Shown here: piece after piece, positions 61,395 to 64,000 of the stretch
How the letters are laid out: every line of letters starts with the position of its first letter
How positions within the stretch are numbered: the first letter of the stretch is position 1
DNA from: Flammeovirga sp. EKP202
GTDB taxonomy: Bacteria > Bacteroidota > Bacteroidia > Cytophagales > Flammeovirgaceae
Direction of reading: 5' to 3'
DNA length: 64,000 nucleotides
Assembly (NCBI RefSeq): GCF_014534745.1
Contig: NZ_JACVVP010000001.1
Location: 186,001-250,000 of the forward strand
The notes under the pieces: generated by a model
What the model saw: only the letters and a program-made list of their open reading frames with translations
Told to the model about the DNA's origin: nothing
Databases searched by the model: none
Position numbers and translations under genes: made by a program

Positions 61395-63579
61395 ACTTTT
61401 AGAAGATAAAAAACGCCCTTTTTTTTGGCTCTTTTTGTTAAATATAATACTCATTTTGGGTATACTTTTTTCTCTTGTTTTCTTATTTATCAATCAAGAA
61501 AAGCTTTTTGATAGTCAGGTGAACCGCTATAATTCTTACCGTTTGGGGGATGCTTTGAGGCAGAGCGATGATTTTCTGACAGAATATTGTAAGAATTTTA
61601 TTATCACAAAAGATAGTATTTGGGAAGAAAAATATTGGGATTTAGTCGCACTAAGAGAAGGGAAATTGATACCAGAGGAAAGAGGATGGAGTCAGTCTAT
61701 TTTGGATAGTATGTATCAAATGGGCTTTTCAAAACAGGAATTTGCTCTATTGAAAGAAGCCCTTGAAAAATCGAATCAACTGATCAAAAAAGAGACTCAG
61801 GCTTTTAATGCGGCAAAGGGAATTTTCTTAGATAGCACACATCAGTATACCATTCAAGGTGAACCTGATATGGATAAAGCGCTTCAAGTTCTTTATGATA
61901 ATGAGTACCTCTACACCAAAAAAGAAGTGATGGAGCCCATCGTAAAGTTTGAAAGCTTAATCGAATCTAGAACACAATCAACAGTAGAGAAAAATAGAGA
62001 AAGTGGAGAAAGGCTTTTAGTGACCATTTTTATTGCGGTGGCTGTTTCCATTATTCTTTCTCTAGTGACTTATTATATGATTGTCAAAAGGCTGATTCAG
62101 AAAGAACAACTCTCTAATCAGTTGCAATCAAGAAATAAAGAGCAAGCATGTTTATATAAGATTTCTCAATTGACAGAAAACACGCCAAAGGATATTGATC
62201 ATATACTGGAGGTGGCTGTTTCCATTATTCCTTATGGGTGGCATGATACCGAAAAAACGTGCTGTAGAATTACTTTTAAGGAAAATACGTATACCTCCAT
62301 TCATTTTGCGGAATCCAAATGGAAACAAGAAGCCTCAATCTATGATGGAAAAAATGCGGTAGGTCAAATCGAAGTGTTTTATAATGACCTTTCTCTTGAT
62401 CTAAAATCAGGTCCATTTCTAAAAGAAGAGCAGGAATTAGTCGAAACAATCGCTTCGTTGATTAGCAATTTCAATGAAAGAAAATCATACCTTGAAAACC
62501 TTCGAGAATCCAATGAAAACCTCAAACAGGAAATTGAAGCCAAGGAAAAAACGGAGTTGGCGTTGATTGAAAAAGAACAGCAACTTCAATTTGCCTTGGA
62601 CGTTTCGAATGAAGGAATATGGGAAATCTATCAGGATTCTGATGTGATTAATTTCAGTGAAAGGTGTTACAGCATTTTAGGTTTTACTTCAGATAGTGCT
62701 GACTTGGATCAAGAAGTTTTCTGGAAAGATTTGATCGTCGATGGTGATCAGAATAAGGTTTTGATTAACCGAATCAATGAAATAAAAACCAGTGGGCTTC
62801 ACGATAGTATTTACAGGTTGAAAACCAAAAATGGTCAGTACAAGTGGATTCACACCAAAGGTAAGGCTGTCGCTTTTTCAGATAAAAATGTTCCCCTTCG
62901 AATCGTAGGGACGATGTCGGATATCACAGAACGCATGAAGCAAGAGGAGAAAATTGTCGATGCGATTTTGGAAACAGAAGACAAAGAGAGAAGTAGAATA
63001 GCAAGAGAAATTCATGATGGATTACAACAAACAATGTCGACTTCTTTGATGAGTTTTGAGAAAGTGAGATCGACAGTTGATTTTGAAGAAACCAAAATTA
63101 ATGAGCGTTTTCAGATGGGGTATCAATATTTGAAGAAAGCCATAGAAGAAAGTCGTACATTGGCGCATAATCTTATGCCTAAAATAGTCAATGATAATGG
63201 TATCGTTGCCGCTATAGAATCATTGCTTACCGCACTTCAACCCTCATCAAATACGGAATTTAATTTTGATCAAAATATTCATGAAAATAGGTTGAAATTA
63301 GCCGTTGAAATGACTTTGTATCGCATTACACAAGAAGCACTTAACAATGTGATCAAATATGCAAATGCCTCAAAATGTAATATTCAATTACTCAAGCATT
63401 CAGATGTATTATTGTTGACGATTGATGATGATGGAGAGGGTTTTGTGGTAGAAGAAAAAATAAAAACTTTCGGCATCAACAGCATGAGAACTCGTGCAGA
63501 ATCTATTGGAGCCTATTTTGAAATCAATAGTCAATTGCAGAGAGGAACACAGATATTAATAGAATTACCCTTAGAATAA
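61387..63579 (+). CDS. membrane sensor histidine kinase, NarX/DesK-type (HisKA_3)
   Basis: A 730-residue kinase starting at ATG 61387, inside the end of the previous gene. TM1 is at about residues 15-37, a helical periplasmic domain at about 38-208 and TM2 at about 210-233. A PAS domain (about 400-520) is followed by the HisKA_3 region with phospho-acceptor His543 (ERSRIAREIHDGLQQ). The HATPase part has YRITQEALNNVIKYA (N box, about 645-659), DDDGEGF (G1, about 683) and FGINSMRTRAESIGA (G2). Its natural partner is the NarL-type regulator encoded one base downstream. The sensed signal is not evident. Confidence 0.93.
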   Translation: MNKLLEDKKRPFFWLFLLNIILILGILFSLVFLFINQEKLFDSQVNRYNSYRLGDALRQSDDFLTEYCKNFIITKDSIWEEKYWDLVALREGKLIPEERGWSQSILDSMYQMGFSKQEFALLKEALEKSNQLIKKETQAFNAAKGIFLDSTHQYTIQGEPDMDKALQVLYDNEYLYTKKEVMEPIVKFESLIESRTQSTVEKNRESGERLLVTIFIAVAVSIILSLVTYYMIVKRLIQKEQLSNQLQSRNKEQACLYKISQLTENTPKDIDHILEVAVSIIPYGWHDTEKTCCRITFKENTYTSIHFAESKWKQEASIYDGKNAVGQIEVFYNDLSLDLKSGPFLKEEQELVETIASLISNFNERKSYLENLRESNENLKQEIEAKEKTELALIEKEQQLQFALDVSNEGIWEIYQDSDVINFSERCYSILGFTSDSADLDQEVFWKDLIVDGDQNKVLINRINEIKTSGLHDSIYRLKTKNGQYKWIHTKGKAVAFSDKNVPLRIVGTMSDITERMKQEEKIVDAILETEDKERSRIAREIHDGLQQTMSTSLMSFEKVRSTVDFEETKINERFQMGYQYLKKAIEESRTLAHNLMPKIVNDNGIVAAIESLLTALQPSSNTEFNFDQNIHENRLKLAVEMTLYRITQEALNNVIKYANASKCNIQLLKHSDVLLLTIDDDGEGFVVEEKIKTFGINSMRTRAESIGAYFEINSQLQRGTQILIELPLE

Positions 63580-63580
63580 A

Positions 63581-64000
63581 ATGAGTGATATTAGAATAAT
63601 GCTAGTCGATGATCACAGTATGATCAGATTTGGTTTAAAATCCTTTTTGGAGGATGATAATATTATGGTTGTGGCAGAAGCAAAAAATGGTAACGAAGCA
63701 TTGGAGCAACTTGCTAAAGTTGAGGTTGATGTAGTAGTAACCGATATTATGATGCCCGAAATGAACGGTATCACATTAGCTCAAAATATCACAGAACAAT
63801 ATCCTGACATCAATGTACTCGCCTTAACAATGATGAATGAACCTCAGAACATTAAAAGAATGTTGAGTGCCGGAGCAAAGGGTTATATTCTAAAAGATTG
63901 CACCCAAGAAGAATTGATCAAAGCCATTCAAATTGTCAATAAGGGCGAAACGTATTATGCCAATGATGTCACACAAATCATCATGCAAGGTTTAGGTTCC
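63581..64000 (+). CDS. NarL/LuxR-type response regulator, cut by the right edge
   Basis: ATG 63581 lies one base after the kinase stop codon, and the frame is open to the end of the window (140 codons). The receiver domain is complete: acidic pair in MLVDDHSMIRFGL (about residues 7-19), phospho-acceptor Asp in VVVTDIMMPEMNG (about 52-64), Thr in LALTMMN and Lys in KGYILKD (about 102-108). The expected helix-turn-helix DNA-binding domain lies beyond the window. It forms a two-component pair with the kinase. Confidence 0.93.
   Translation, partial: MSDIRIMLVDDHSMIRFGLKSFLEDDNIMVVAEAKNGNEALEQLAKVEVDVVVTDIMMPEMNGITLAQNITEQYPDINVLALTMMNEPQNIKRMLSAGAKGYILKDCTQEELIKAIQIVNKGETYYANDVTQIIMQGLGS

Noticed and set aside
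1-64000. tRNA genes, rRNA genes and CRISPR arrays
   Set aside because: I found no cloverleaf with a T-loop GGTTCRA core in context, no rRNA blocks and no regularly spaced direct repeats.

Overview
The window is AT-rich bacterial chromosome from a member of the Bacteroidota, most likely a marine, gliding Cytophagales-type organism close to Flammeovirga; this is inference from gene families, not a database match. Supporting signs are five secreted proteins with type IX secretion (T9SS) sorting tails, DUF2480 and DUF4199 proteins, Bacteroidota-type -7 promoter boxes (TAnnTTTG), weak Shine-Dalgarno use and many small secreted proteins with 'FAQ'-like signal peptide ends.

Layout. 0-8 kb: envelope and housekeeping genes (small secreted proteins, an EnvC-like factor with a degenerate LytM domain, a GNAT/FemAB-like protein, a porin-like beta-barrel, lipoamide dehydrogenase). 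8.4-11.1 kb: a small membrane protein and three tandem deoxynucleoside kinases. 11.3-13.5 kb: a LysE exporter, a DnaA-box cluster that looks like a replication origin, then rpmH, a 40-codon gene, a structured leader with a terminator, and rnpA. 13.5-28.3 kb: an MBL-fold hydrolase with two TetR-type operators, a glucosaminidase, ravA-viaA, a TSUP permease, an SLC13/RCK permease, a large PAS/GAF sensor without an output domain, an FMN reductase, threonine aldolase and a DUF4199 protein. 28.7-37.4 kb: five tandem T9SS cargo paralogues with diverged N-terminal halves and conserved C-terminal halves. 37.7-43 kb: a GDPD phosphodiesterase, RNase P RNA (rnpB) and thrA-thrB without thrC.

43.5-56.4 kb is the most interesting part. 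It encodes two paralogous GMC flavo-oxidoreductases, a sorbitol-dehydrogenase-type small subunit, a ferritin-like (VioB-type) protein, a beta-propeller resembling aldos-2-ulose dehydratase, a GH133 debranching enzyme, a GH63/MGH1-type glucosidase and an IolE-like TIM-barrel protein. The last six genes overlap or nearly touch and end at a strong terminator. None has an export signal, and no SusC/SusD or sugar kinase lies nearby, so I infer a cytoplasmic route in which glucosyl units are released and oxidised before any phosphorylation. This combination is not a pathway I recognise. The window ends with a Kef-type antiporter, an unknown lipoprotein and a GNAT-histidine kinase-response regulator operon cut by the right edge.

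Scattered through the window is a family of short elements with TAAGTACYAAG-type terminal inverted repeats. Two copies of about 162 bp carry the same 28-codon remnant that looks like a transposase C-terminus. A 59-bp copy directly abuts the start of the GNAT gene.
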